Source: Apodospora peruviana
Lineage: Eukaryota > Ascomycota > Sordariomycetes > Sordariales > Lasiosphaeriaceae
Length of the DNA: 64,000 bases
Reading direction: 5' to 3'
Assembly (NCBI GenBank): GCA_033439685.1
Contig: JAUEDM010000008.1
Coordinates: 1 to 64,000 of the forward strand
The notes under the pieces were generated by a model that ran no database searches, was not told the origin of the DNA, and worked only from the letters and a program-made list of their open reading frames with translations. Of this stretch, positions 1 to 9,819 are shown piece by piece. Within the stretch, counting starts at the first letter, position 1, and each line of letters begins with the position of its first letter. A program made the translations under genes and the position numbers.

Positions 1-184
1 ACGAGCCATTTGGCTGATCGCTCGACGTCACTGATTCCGACATCTCAACCATTCCCTGATCAGCTCTGCTAGTCCTATTGCTGCTAGTCGAAGCCGGAGG
101 AGAATCGGCTAAGTCCGGATTGGCCACAGGTGTACTAGCCAAAGTAGAGTTGCCCGTAGGCAGGGGCGCGCCACCACTCGACAT
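1..184 (-). CDS. N-terminal part of an unknown Ser/Thr/Pro-rich protein, running off the left edge
   Basis: An ATG on the minus strand at 184-182 opens a frame that stays open for 61 codons to the window edge. The protein starts MSSGGAPLPTGN and is rich in Ser, Thr, Pro, Ala and Asn, with no hydrophobic or structured segment. The composition resembles the disordered N-terminus of fungal Ty3/gypsy Gag proteins: the Gag in the two retroelement copies further right starts in a similar way (MSSAPGASN). That likeness is only compositional. No downstream part is visible, so a host protein with a disordered tail is equally possible. Confidence 0.35.
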   Translation of the reverse strand, partial: MSSGGAPLPTGNSTLASTPVANPDLADSPPASTSSNRTSRADQGMVEMSESVTSSDQPNGS

Positions 185-981
185 CTTAGACAGGCTATGG
201 GGGGACACAGAGATAGCCGCGGCACTTCCTAAGTTTTAAAGAGACGAGTCTGAGCCGTCCTCTGCGATGCGATTGTGTGTTTTGGGGGATAAACCTGATG
301 TAGAATGTCAGCTCCCTTGCCTATGCCAATCAGGGGCTGTGACGGCTTACAGAACTTTGGGTGACACTCTGCGATGGGGGCTTGAGTGTGGATGGAAGGA
401 GTCGATGTCTCCAGGATCTGGAGCCGTGCTTCAGAGTAGTAACTCTTGCTGAAAAGAGCAACGGCAATAACGTCTTGATGGTTGAGTAGAGGATGTCGGG
501 CATAGTTGTTATAACGGTGATAAGGGAGAGTTGATGTGGGCAGGAAAGGGTATCTTATACTTTCTCGGCCAGTCTTCTTGGATTTGGACTAGAATAACCC
601 CTATCTACTTAAGCGTTTGAGTTGATACATATAACCCCTTGCCCACTCCCACTTTGTCTGATCGAGCCGTAATTTACAAGTCAGAACATTCAACGAAATG
701 TTAGTAACTTAGGAGCTCGCCCCTGCGACCGGAATCCCATCCGGGCATGCATGGTGAGTTGAAATTGGCCACCCTCTGAACCAGACGTCCAACGTGGAGT
801 TGTTTCCGCGAGAGGATCTTCATGCATATCACAAATTCGATGACAAGGTGAACCTCGGGGCCCGTCTGCACGGCCAACACATCTGCAGACATGAATGTCT
901 TGGAGCATCGAGCGCGGACATGCAGCCGGCATAGCTGCGTAGGCAAGCCGATATTAGAGACCAGTCTCTTTACACGGACAC

Positions 982-1300
982 ACCTTCCTTCCTCGTCCCG
1001 CTGCAGCTGATCATGCAGTCTAAGCTGGCACACTGAGATGTACAAGATCGAAGCCATTGACCAGTTGGGCGCGGTAAATACCATGGAGGCTCGTCTACGT
1101 AGGGGATTTCCAGTCAAGAACCAAAACTGGCTAGAGACCTGCTAAACCATATTTGGAGGGGAAATTTCCCACGTGGACGAGCCTCAGAAGCATCTATGCG
1201 TTCTACAGTGTTCTAGTGGTCAATGGCTTTGATTTGGTGCCGGAGTAAATATGCCAGCTTAGACTGCATGACCAGCCGCAACAGGACGAGGCAGGAAGGT
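982..1300. repeat. imperfect inverted duplication, arms about 982-1111 and 1160-1300
   Basis: Reverse-complementing 1251-1300 gives a sequence that matches 982-1032 with about six differences in 50 bp, most of them transitions. Shared blocks include TCATGCAGTCTAAGCTGGCA up to one base change, then AAGCCATTGACCA, then GAGGCTCGT. The similarity continues in patches toward the roughly 50-bp centre, so each arm is about 130-140 bp. No terminal structure or target duplication is clear, so this is either two head-to-head copies of a decayed repeat or a foldback element. Confidence 0.6.
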
Positions 1301-1786
1301 GGTCCTGTCTACGGCCAAGTAAATTCGTGTACGTCAATTTCGTAGTATGGAAGGTGAAGTCTCGGGAGAATCTGTTCACACCCGCGAAGAGACCATCACG
1401 GTAGCGTGCCCATGCAACCATGCCGAGAGCCGCATCACTCACTTGCATCCAGTGGCATCAAGCCCCCTGACATATCTTTTGGCCCACCTGCCCACGTCAA
1501 CGTCAACGCATGTTAGCCCATACATTCACCGGGTGTCCCGCAGGTCGCGCACGAAGATAACTCCAGGCTGGAGGTCTACAATCTCATGGCTAAGGTGCTG
1601 AGCGCTGTACGCCTGACCGTGAGCGACATCAGCAATGCACCGTAGATATCACCGGAATGGGGAGTGGTATGAGTTGTATGATTTAGACATGAGGCTGACG
1701 ATTCGCGGCCCCTACAGCTCGATGTCGGGTGAAATGGCAACCCAGGCGTGTTCCGAGAAACGAACATTTTGGTCCCTTTCTTACGA

Positions 1787-1874
1787 TTTCTCCACCGTTA
1801 CATAATTTCTCCATCATCCGTTACATCATTTTTCCATCATCTTTTACATCGTTTTCCCATAATTTATTACATCA
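1787..1874. repeat. short degenerate tandem repeat, about 4 units of 20-24 bp
   Basis: Four successive units follow the pattern TTTCTCCATCAT then CGTTACATCAT with small variations, in an AT-rich stretch. No coding role is apparent. Confidence 0.55.
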
Positions 1875-2345
1875 GCTTACCGTCCTGATTGGCCAGCAGA
1901 ATATTTGGGGTTAAATCGGAGCCATCTCGTGATTTTGCCCAGAAACACCAGTGACTCAAGCGGACCCCGCTTTTGAGAGCTTGTCCAACCTCGGCAGAAA
2001 AGTGACCACTTTCTGAGCATCCACAAGCTGTCCTTCGTCGCACCCGCGCCAGGAAGCGATTGCAATATTCACGATTCTTTAGCCTGAAGGCATTAATGCC
2101 TAATCTATCTCTCTCCCCATCTTCATCATTCACATCAAGCAGCTCATCCGCTATTTCGCATATCTAATCCGTACATTTAAGCGACGATGATGCTGTATAT
2201 CTCAAGAGTGTCTCAAGTCCAGGAGAACGTCCTACAAACTCTCGACACAAGATAAATCCACCATCCCCAAAGAGCCTACCCACTTGACCGTATATAAACG
2301 CGTCAGGCCGAAAGTTGTCACAGGAAAGAATCTCCAAATGGTAAA

Positions 2346-2627
2346 TTGCTCTATCAGCCATTGTTTCTCTGTCTAATCCTATACCAGGCTTTCGAAGCAA
2401 AACCTCTCGATTCTACCGTAGAATTCGTCAGCGCAAACGTCGCTACAATGATCACAGGCCGAGGTCAAATGGTGTATTGGAAGGGATGTAATGTCACGGT
2501 TTACGAGAAAGACAGTAATGGAGAAGAAAATACAAGGAAGCTTTTGGGCATACGTGATGGGCAAGGGAAAATACCTCACGGAACGAAGCTGTACATTACC
2601 GAAGGGCATTTGAAGGAAGATGGATAA
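2346..2627 (+). CDS. hypothetical small protein (93 aa), uncertain
   Basis: An open frame of 93 codons begins with a hydrophobic segment (about residues 2-16, LYQPLFLCLILYQAF), followed by a hydrophilic, Gly- and Lys-containing region with no recognised motif. The annotated start may not be the true one, because the first exon could lie upstream. It overlaps the unrecognised minus-strand frame at 2164-2400, so at most one of the two is likely real. There is no neighbour that suggests a role. I do not recognise the protein. Confidence 0.2.
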   Translation: MLYQPLFLCLILYQAFEAKPLDSTVEFVSANVATMITGRGQMVYWKGCNVTVYEKDSNGEENTRKLLGIRDGQGKIPHGTKLYITEGHLKEDG

Positions 2628-2690
2628 CTTGTCTCTTCATTTCCTCCAGATATAACAACGCAATGACAGTTTGCTGGCAGAGAACACGCT

Positions 2691-3731
2691 CTAAGTGTAT
2701 AACTCTTTCCATATCTCAAGGCCTCTTTCTAGACCTAGAGACAGGTTAAGGATAGCCCCATTCTTTATAAATCCCATGGATACACATTCCGTCGCAAGCT
2801 TTCCTTCCTCCAATTCCCTCTTGCGCACAGGGTTTTCGGTAATCGCCGTATGAACAACAGGACCAAACACCTCAAGGATATCTCCATCCAGGACACCCCC
2901 GATCGTAGCTTCGGAACTAGGTATGCTCACCACAATCCCTTCCCTTTCCAAACGTAGAGTATGCTCGGCCCATCTCACTTTCGCTTTGAACAGGGCCATT
3001 GAAAGTTTCTCCACTTCATTCTCACAAATGTCCAGACTCACAAAACAGTCCACCGGTCCTCCCCAAAGAGGCAGGATCATCGTCACTGCAGCTTTTACCT
3101 CGTCCTGGTCAGTGACTCTCCTAATTGCATCGCAGATATACTTGTTGAAAACCCCGTTGATGCCTCGTAGAGTAGCGTTGTTATCTACTCTCTGTCCGCT
3201 CTCTTCTATCTCGGGACCTAGATTTGCCGTTTCCAGCGACCTAGCACGTTTTTTGGATCGTTTATTGCTTTGCGAATCAACTGCCGGTAATGGAATATCT
3301 GTCTAATGTAAGCTATTATCTCTGGGTCTCACGCGATGGGTTGAAATACCATCTACAGAACTTGGTATCTGGCACTCTTTAGCAAGACGTCCGATTACAG
3401 GGTGGTTGATAGCGTCTAGCTTGCTACGGATCAGGTTGCTGAGTTGCGTCCTATCGATAGTTTTCAGATTGGCGATGCGAGTTTGCCCGGCGGCAATGGC
3501 GCAAAGCAGGACTACAGCTGGACCCGAATGGCTGAGGACATCGTGGAGAAAAAGCTTGTAGATCTGGCGCCTCGGGACCGTTTGAACAGCTAACAGTACC
3601 TCACTGGCGTCCTTTCCCTGCTTGACCTCGGAGGTGTTGAGGCTGCCAAGGATTTTGAGTTTACCTGCATGCTTAACAAGTTTCTGCCAAGTGTCCCACA
3701 CCTTCTCAGTGGTCTCCGTAGGTCTTTCCAT
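2691..3731 (-). CDS. hypothetical protein (about 328 aa), two exons
   Basis: I read this as complement(join(2691..3302,3357..3731)). Exon 1 starts at an ATG at 3731 (MERPTETTEKVW). The 54-nt intron 3303-3356 has a GTAGAT donor and a TTAG acceptor and joins the two open frames in phase 0; without it, the first frame hits TAG at 3303. Just after the junction is a basic stretch, NKRSKKRARS, that could be a nuclear localisation signal. The rest is mixed helical sequence with no recognised domain. The donor is not a strong match and the upstream frame also stays open through a minisatellite, so the true start could differ. I do not recognise the family. Confidence 0.4.
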
Positions 3732-3783
3732 ATAAACGGGATGACGTTGTGGAATGGATGCGGTCGTAAAAGCTCCAGGAGAA

Positions 3784-4067
3784 GGGGGATGTAAAAGCTC
3801 GTACAAGAATGAGAGGGACGGGTGATGTAAAACTCCTGTAGAAATGGGGGGAATGGGGATGTAAAAATTCCTGCAAGAATGAGAGGGATGGGGATGTAAA
3901 AATTCCTGCAAGAATGAGAGGGATGGGGATGTAAAAATTCCTGCAAGAATGAGAGGGATGGGGATGTAAAAATTCCTGCAAGAATGAGAGGGACGGGTGA
4001 TGTAAAACTCCTGTAGAAATGAGGGGAATGGGGATGTAAAAAATTCTGCAAAGAATGAGGGGGGCGG
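3784..4067. repeat. 35-bp minisatellite, about 8 units
   Basis: Four units at 3856-3995 (3856, 3891, 3926, 3961) are identical or nearly so, each built on GGGATGTAAAAATTCCTGCA followed by AGAATGAGAGGGATG. Diverged units flank them on both sides (3784, 3821, 3996, 4031), some with GGTGATGTAAAACTCCTGTA. The unit length is not a multiple of three, yet the minus strand is open in all three frames across the array. It lies just upstream of the putative start of the minus-strand gene at 3731. Confidence 0.85.
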
Positions 4068-4565
4068 ACCATTCCCTCGCCAGAAAGACAGTGTGAGGAG
4101 ACTCCTTGCTAGAATACTATTGGCTATGATTGCCCCACACGCTTCGGTCTTGTTACATCCATCATGCACTCGGGGTCGCTTCCAGCCGCTTTTGCCAACT
4201 CACACGTACCGGTTTGAAGCTCTCCAGAGAGCTATCATCCCAGCTTGGGGGCCATACTCTGCATCCTACCAGTGCCCGCATTGAATAAACTAAACTAGGG
4301 TCATATTTACACGCATGGTGTTTTGGACATCGATTTTCTCCCCTAGTTCTTTAATCCTGGCATCTAGGCTAGGTCGGCCTAACTGGTGGCCTCGTATGCG
4401 GCCTGTGTGCTACCAAGCAAGTTCGCGTTGTATTAGTTAATGATCTCTGGGTTAGCATGATGGCCCTTTGGCCGGATCACCACCCCTGGCTGCGATAGTC
4501 GAAGCGAACGCCGTTTCGAACTGCCACTAACGTGAACACCCTCCCGAAGCCACCAATTTGTTACA
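4068..4565. other. intergenic, no feature seen
   Basis: No convincing gene. It separates the minisatellite from the plus-strand phosphorylase-domain gene and presumably holds that gene's promoter; no clear TATA box is visible. Confidence 0.5.
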
Positions 4566-5567
4566 ATGACAACCTGCACAGCTCTGGAGAGCCCAGATCT
4601 CTACACTATCGGGTGGATCGCGGCCTTGCCTATCGAACGCGCCGCAGCGACCGCTCTGCTTGACGAGCGCCATGAGAGCGACACGAACTCATACACATGG
4701 GGCCGCATGGGAAAACACAATATTGTAATCGCATCGCTTGCGGCAGGAGTATACGGAACTACATCAGCTGCCACTACAGCATCGAGCTTGCTTTCCTCTT
4801 TCCCACAGATCAAAATCGGCCTCTTGGTGGGAATTGGCGGTGGTATTGCTCGACCTGATGACGGCGCAGACATCCGACTCGGCGATATTGTTGTTAGCCA
4901 GCCAGTTGGGGCCAGTGGCGGAGTGGTCCAGTATGACCTTGCGAAGGCGAAATCCAATAACACGCGCGAGCGCAAAGACTTTCTGAATAGACCGCCACTC
5001 GTACTTTTGCATGCACTTGCAGCTCTTCAAGCAGAACAACCCATCAAGGGATTCAAGGTTCCGCGTCTGCTCGAAGAGATGTGGAAAGTGTACCCTCTGA
5101 TGGCTAAGTCGACCAAGTCAGTCCCGGGATTTGTTCACCAAGGATCTGAAAACGACCGGCTCTTTAATCCGTCACACCAGCATGCCGGTGGTCGTGACTG
5201 TCACGGCTGTGACCTGAAAGAGGAAGTACAACGCGACATGCGGGACTCGACCGATCCTGAGGTCTTTTACGGTATCATCGCGTCAGGGAATACACTAGTG
5301 AAGGATGCAGCTGTTCGAGACCAAATTGTGGAGTATATTGGAGAAGGTTGTCTCTGTGTCGAGATGGAAGCAGCTGGGCTGATGAACCATTTCCCTTGCC
5401 TTGTGATCCGGGGCATCTGCGACTACGCAGATTCGCATAAGAACGATCGTTGGCAAAGTTATGCTGCTGCTACAGCAGCCGCGTTTGGGAAAGAGCTACT
5501 TGGCTATGTTCCCGTCAAGATTCTCCAGGAGACACGGAGGGCCGTTGATCTCCTCCAGTCGAGTTAG
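4566..5567 (+). CDS. nucleoside phosphorylase (PNP_UDP) domain protein, NLR-effector type
   Basis: A single uninterrupted frame of 333 codons encodes a purine/uridine phosphorylase-like domain over nearly its whole length. Landmarks are the start YTIGWIAALPIERAAATALL, the glycine-rich phosphate-loop region GIGGGIARPDDGADIRLGD near residues 93-111, and the C-terminal nucleoside-binding region CVEMEAAGLMN followed by IRGICDYADSHKND. In fungi this type is best known as the N-terminal domain of NACHT or NB-ARC receptors, although standalone genes exist. Here the frame ends right after the domain, and a Ty3/gypsy remnant begins about 30-50 bp downstream, so loss of a C-terminal receptor part by insertion is possible. 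The domain itself shows no break. Substrate and role are inferred from family only. Confidence 0.85.
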   Translation: MTTCTALESPDLYTIGWIAALPIERAAATALLDERHESDTNSYTWGRMGKHNIVIASLAAGVYGTTSAATTASSLLSSFPQIKIGLLVGIGGGIARPDDGADIRLGDIVVSQPVGASGGVVQYDLAKAKSNNTRERKDFLNRPPLVLLHALAALQAEQPIKGFKVPRLLEEMWKVYPLMAKSTKSVPGFVHQGSENDRLFNPSHQHAGGRDCHGCDLKEEVQRDMRDSTDPEVFYGIIASGNTLVKDAAVRDQIVEYIGEGCLCVEMEAAGLMNHFPCLVIRGICDYADSHKNDRWQSYAAATAAAFGKELLGYVPVKILQETRRAVDLLQSS

Positions 5568-5596
5568 TTTTCACCTAATCCTAATAAGCCTCCTCA

Positions 5597-7648
5597 GACG
5601 GAAATGCAGTCGAGACCAAAATGCAAGAACCTCACGGCCAATGGGTATACCGTGGGATGGGCAAAGGCCTCAAAGGTGCCATGGCGACGTATGCCAGGTA
5701 CGGAGATGTTACTTTCGGGGCACTATCTCCCAGGTTTGAAGGTATCCCCAACACATGCCCAATCTGCTTCGACAGGGAAGAGTATCTCCTCGCTTCACAC
5801 TTCGGTCACGGTCACGATACAACCTCAGAAGCTCCAAAGGCCCAGAATGGTCACCAGCCCCAGACTATGTCGCATCCACCATCCCAAGATTGGGTGATGC
5901 CTCCTCCAGTATCTCAGCCGGCTGATTGGGATGTGGCGTCGAGGATACCGGACTTCAAGGCACTCTCACCTTTGATCCAAGAGAAGGGCATCAAGATCCT
6001 GCCAGCGGAGAAATCCATCCTGGGATACAACAAGGACTTTCGAACTACATTTGTCATCTACGTGGATGATCATTTCATGACGGGATGGGACTTTTGGAGC
6101 ATGTTCGCCTTCCTTCAGGAGCAATACTTTCCCAGGGTCATCTTGGGCCATATTCCCCTAGCCGGTAACAAGATGACACTATTCGACTCTAAAATTCCAA
6201 CGGTCGGGATTTGAAATCCAAAACGGTACCATCTTGCCGGCGGCGAAACATCGTGACAAGTTCAAAAGGTGGGATGAGCTTTGGACCAAGAAATCTTCCA
6301 CCTCCTGGGACGAGGTACTGCAATTGGTTTACCTCACCCCATTCCTCAGAAGGCATATTCCGGGACAGGCAGACCTGGTCAGGACCCTCAAGAAGGCATT
6401 CTTTGAGGAGATTGGCTTCACTACGCCCAAAGGGAAGAAGTCTGTTCAGACAAAATGGGTTGAAAAGGTCACATCGTCTTGGGGACCAGAGCAGGCCGAG
6501 GCGATCCACAGGATATGCACGTCTGTCCAAGAACGCGATCTGTGGGATCACCTATTCGAAACCTTTTCACATCGCCTGTGACGCGAGTATCTCAGGGCTT
6601 GGAGCAGTCATGTTCCAGCTGGGTGATGTAGACGGGCTGTCAATGGACAGGGAACTTCCATTCCACCGAGATAAACAGGTTTATGTCTTTCTCTCTCAAG
6701 GACGCGGAATTGCGATACTCCATCCCAGAAAAGGAAACGCTCGCGATTGTACGAGCACTCAAGGAAACACAATGGATCACGACCTCTTCAGCCTCACCGA
6801 TACACATCTACACCGATCACTTGTCAGTGGTGCAGACAATGGGTAACCTTGAGGCCATCCATTCCAAGATCAATAGATGGCTTGAGACCCTTTCAGAGTT
6901 TGATGTCATCTATCACCATCGTCGAAACTCTGACAAAGTGATGGGGATAGCGGATGGTCTATCACGACTGACAGGTTCCCTCCAAGACGACCCTGATACC
7001 TTAATCGCCGAAGGGATAGACTGGAGACTCGAGGGGAGAGAGGGAAGATGGCAACTGCGCGCAATGAGACTGGGGACAGTCTCATCCTCTCCAGACCCCG
7101 GGATGCACGACCTGACTGAGCAGCAAGCAGAACGAATGATATCCAAGTACCAGAATGACCTTGATTGGTACCGAGACATACTGCTACTCATGCTGAGAGG
7201 CCCGGAGGCTGTGTCACATCTCAGTCACTCCAGGAGGAAGATGGTGAAGCAGAAGGCCTTCTCGGTCCACATCATAGATGAGAAGTTGTACTTCAGAGAG
7301 GACGACGAAGCATTATCGTCATGTATTCTACCCCATCAGATCCGAAAGTTACTTGATTGGGGACATGACGGACATGGACACTACGTCAAGCTGATCACTC
7401 TGAGGGCCATGAAAGGAAGATATTGGTGGCCTACCCGGCATAAGGACATCGATGATTATTGCAAGGCATGTTTGATATGCCAGCAATGCGGCCCTAGGGG
7501 CAAGAAATCTATCCCGAGGGCGATACCTGTGCTGGAACCCATGGTCTTGCTGGAGATGGACTTCATTGGGCCGATCTCTCCCCCAAGTTTCCAAGGCTCA
7601 AGATACATCTTGGTGGCAGTGGACTATTCTTACTGTTTCGAATTTGAG
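5597..7648 (+). pseudogene. Ty3/gypsy-type pol remnant (RT, RNase H, integrase), truncated
   Basis: Three overlapping frames carry successive parts of one polyprotein. 5621-6214 has the RT palm motif YVDDHF. 6234-6581 has the RT connection region with LTPFLRRHIPG. 6560-7645 has RNase H pieces (ACDASISGLGAV, then YSIPEKETLAI), then an integrase zinc finger (a GHDGHGHYV histidine pair and CKACLICQQC) and the start of the integrase core (LLEMDFIGPI, RYILVAVDYS). At least two frameshifts separate the parts. The core ends abruptly near 7645, where a pogo-type element is inserted, so the remaining catalytic residues are missing. It belongs to a different lineage from the element at 25-32 kb. No LTRs are visible. 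Confidence 0.8.
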
Positions 7649-8235
7649 GTAACGTGGATCCCGGCTGTGCCGCGCACCCGGCTATGCCGCGCACTTTTCA
7701 CAACCACGCGACCCCATAACTTTGACATCATCTTCCACCACTCAACAAAATGCCACCACCATCTAAAGAAGCCAGAATCATCCTTGCAATGCAAGCGCTT
7801 AGACGCGACCAGAAATTGAGTCGCCGCAAAGCTGCACAAATCTACGAAATTCCCGAGACCTCACTACGCGACAGAATGAACGGTCGCACTTTACGACGCG
7901 ACCATCGTCACCCAGCCCATCGATTAACAACTCTAGAAGAAGAGGCAGTTATCCAGTATGTACTAAAGCTGGATTCGCGAGGATTCTCGCCTCATTTGGC
8001 TGGTGTTGAAGATATGGCCAATTTGCTTCTCGCAGAACGCGGTGAGAAACCGGTCGGCAAGAATTGGGCTCAGACCTTCATTACGCGACAACCAGAGCTC
8101 AAGACGCGTTTTAATCGCGTTTACGACTTCCAAAGAGCTCTCTGCGAAGATCCAGAGCTTATTAGCGCGTGGTTCAAGCTTGTGCACAACATGCGATCTA
8201 AGTACGGCATCTTGGATGGCGATTTCTACAACTTC
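7649..8235 (+). pseudogene. pogo/Fot-type transposase, N-terminal DNA-binding part only
   Basis: The coding part starts at 7750 (MPPPSKEARI). It has a psq-type helix-turn-helix (about residues 10-45, with SRRKAAQIYEIPETSLRDR) and a Tc5/CENP-B-type second DNA-binding domain (about 60-130). It then reads YGILDGDFYNF at residues 152-162. In pogo transposases this is normally followed at once by the first catalytic Asp (DETGF); here the sequence changes at 8236 into an unrelated protein. Upstream of the ATG, two near-identical 16-bp repeats (7662-7677 and 7679-7694, CGGCTGTGCCGCGCAC and CGGCTATGCCGCGCAC) may be subterminal transposase sites. The element interrupts the Ty3/gypsy integrase; its other end is missing. 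Confidence 0.8.
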
Positions 8236-9304
8236 CTCTCGCACGCTCCCCTCTTAAAGAAGCTCGATGAATGGGGAATAGGGTATCACCTTGCGCACAT
8301 CAGCTCGAACCAAGGCTTCCTTACGCTACCGGGCACTTACCATATGGTGGTAAATCTCGGAAACAACTTGGCGGTGGCGATTAATTTCGAAGACAATACA
8401 TCGCTAGATATTCCCCAGGATTATAGGTTCTGCATGAAGCAGTGCCCCGGCAAATATCACATCACTGAAGCCAAGTGGAAGGTTCCTACTTCTGAAGGTC
8501 TCGGCAAGAGGGCCGCCACTGAGAATAAAAATGTAAGACGGAAGAGGAAGAAGACGAGCGGTCGCGTGACCAATGACGAACCAGAGCCGCAAGCAATAGG
8601 CGACTATGTATTCAAAATCTATTCAAAGGATCCACCACCTAGCTCTGTCCTCCACTTGGTTAATGGAATCTACAGCAAGGCAAGCATCGACCAGTTCCAG
8701 TCACTTGTCGGCTACAGGCGGGCTCCGGACAACAACTTTCGGTTCAACAATAAAGGTGACTCAATTACTTCGCAAAAAGGACCAGGAGGTTGAACGCCGA
8801 GAAAATCTATGTGAGTATTGCTCCCCTTTGCTTCTTGAGAATATTGTATTCTGACATTACCTTGTAAAAAGGGAACGAACTTGGCATACTTTATACATCT
8901 AAAGCAGGGACAAGGGGAGAGGATATATGTGTCAAACTCTTCCTCACAATAACGGAATATAAAGTTCGCCAAAGGGAGATGGATCCCATCAGTACACAGG
9001 TTTTCGAGGAAATCCGCAGGCTATTAGCGAGCGTTGCCCGACAAGCCTTACGAACATATATCAGTCTTCACCTGCCATCTACAGAATCCTCTTCGAGCGA
9101 AAGCAAAAACAGTCAGTCGCTAATCGGTGGATCGTCAACACATCTGTCCGCTCCAGCCACAACATCATCGAAGTGAAAAGTCGCATAGCAGAGCTTGCTG
9201 GCGAGAAGACGCTTTTGGAGGCACTGCTTGCCACTAGAGATGAGGAAAAACAGCATCTTAAGTTCCTTTACGAGCAAGCATTATACGCAAGCGGAAACGC
9301 TGTT
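8236..9304 (+). pseudogene. JmjC-type gene remnant fused in frame to the pogo transposase
   Basis: The frame begun in the transposase continues to 8793 with unrelated sequence. It contains QGFLTLPGTYHMVVNLGNN then LAVAINF, which matches the end of a JmjC domain around its third Fe(II)-binding His (codon 8341-8343). A basic stretch RRKRKKTSGR follows. Beyond 8793, a GTGAGT donor near 8811 and an AAAAAG acceptor near 8871 would join a continuation that runs to about 9176. A second frame (to about 9304) carries a coiled-coil-like segment IAELAGEKTLLEALLATRDE, so a frameshift near 9040-9170 is likely. The first two metal ligands are absent, so the domain cannot be active. A host chromatin gene fragment is the simplest reading. 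Confidence 0.55.
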
Positions 9305-9512
9305 CTTCGCGTCGACGTGTGGCCTGGCCCGAGCAGCTTTTCCTTGCCCTGTAGCGCGCGATTATACATGGCCTCAGCTTCGGACAGCCGGCCCTTGTAT
9401 TTGTAGAGGGCGGCCAGGTTGTTGACACTCGAGAGCGTCGATATGTGGGTCGGCCCGAGCACCTTCTCATAGCCCTGCAATGCGCGATCGTACATAGCTT
9501 CGGCATCGGCTC
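9305..9512 (-). pseudogene. kinesin-light-chain-type TPR fragment
   Basis: On the minus strand, about 68 codons read as one and a half 42-residue TPR units: MYDRALQGYEKVLGPTHIST, then NNLAALYKYKGRLSEAEAMY, then NRALQGKEKLLGPGHTST. This is the tandem repeat typical of the C-terminus of fungal NB-ARC-TPR or NACHT-TPR receptors. No receptor core and no further repeats are visible on either side. The fragment lies in antisense orientation between the JmjC remnant and a BTB fragment, so it arrived by insertion or rearrangement. Confidence 0.75.
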
Positions 9513-9819
9513 AAGAGCTAGACGGCGTCTACTCCGAGGCACTTGAACGAGTGAGTTTAGAAGCAAGACGGGGTCCATGCGTATAGAGGAAGTCGAGCCC
9601 CCCTCCGTCGAGGCGATGCTGCGTTTCATGTATCACTCAGACTACGACGTCGCTCAAGGGGCGTCTAGCATGCTCTTTCACGCGCAGGTCTACGGTCTCG
9701 CCGATAGATACGTCATTCCATCCCTCAAAGAATGCTCGGAGCGCAAGTTCCAAACGGCGATCAGCAGCGGCTGGCAATTGGACGATTTCCCCCTGGCGAT
9801 TTGCGTTGGCTCAAAATAG
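9512..9819 (+). pseudogene. BTB/POZ domain C-terminal fragment
   Basis: The frame reads VEPPSVEAMLRFMYHSDYD, then LFHAQVYGLADRYVIPSLKE, matching the second half of a fungal BTB/POZ domain (the 'leaves one position open for an extra MYxxDY' segment and the HAQVYxLADKY helix). The first half is missing, replaced on the left by the antisense TPR fragment. The frame ends at a TAG at 9817-9819. It is a decayed piece with no start of its own. Confidence 0.65.

Larger units (their letters stand above)
185..2163. other. about 2 kb without a convincing gene
   Basis: Only short overlapping reading frames without recognisable motifs are present. The stretch holds an old inverted duplication (982-1300) and a short tandem array (1787-1874), listed separately. 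A minus-strand frame at 1867-2133 (88 codons, acidic start) and another at 2164-2400 (78 codons) are open, but I recognise neither. They could be exon fragments of a decayed gene. Confidence 0.6.

Noticed and set aside
3784..4067. CRISPR-like array
   Set aside because: The units are contiguous and near-identical with no unique spacers, and this is a eukaryotic genome; it is a minisatellite.
3303..4169. 288-codon minus-strand protein spanning the minisatellite
   Set aside because: Its N-terminal 130 codons are the translated repeat and flanks; openness there follows from the repeat having no stop in any frame. Only the part from the ATG at 3731 was kept.
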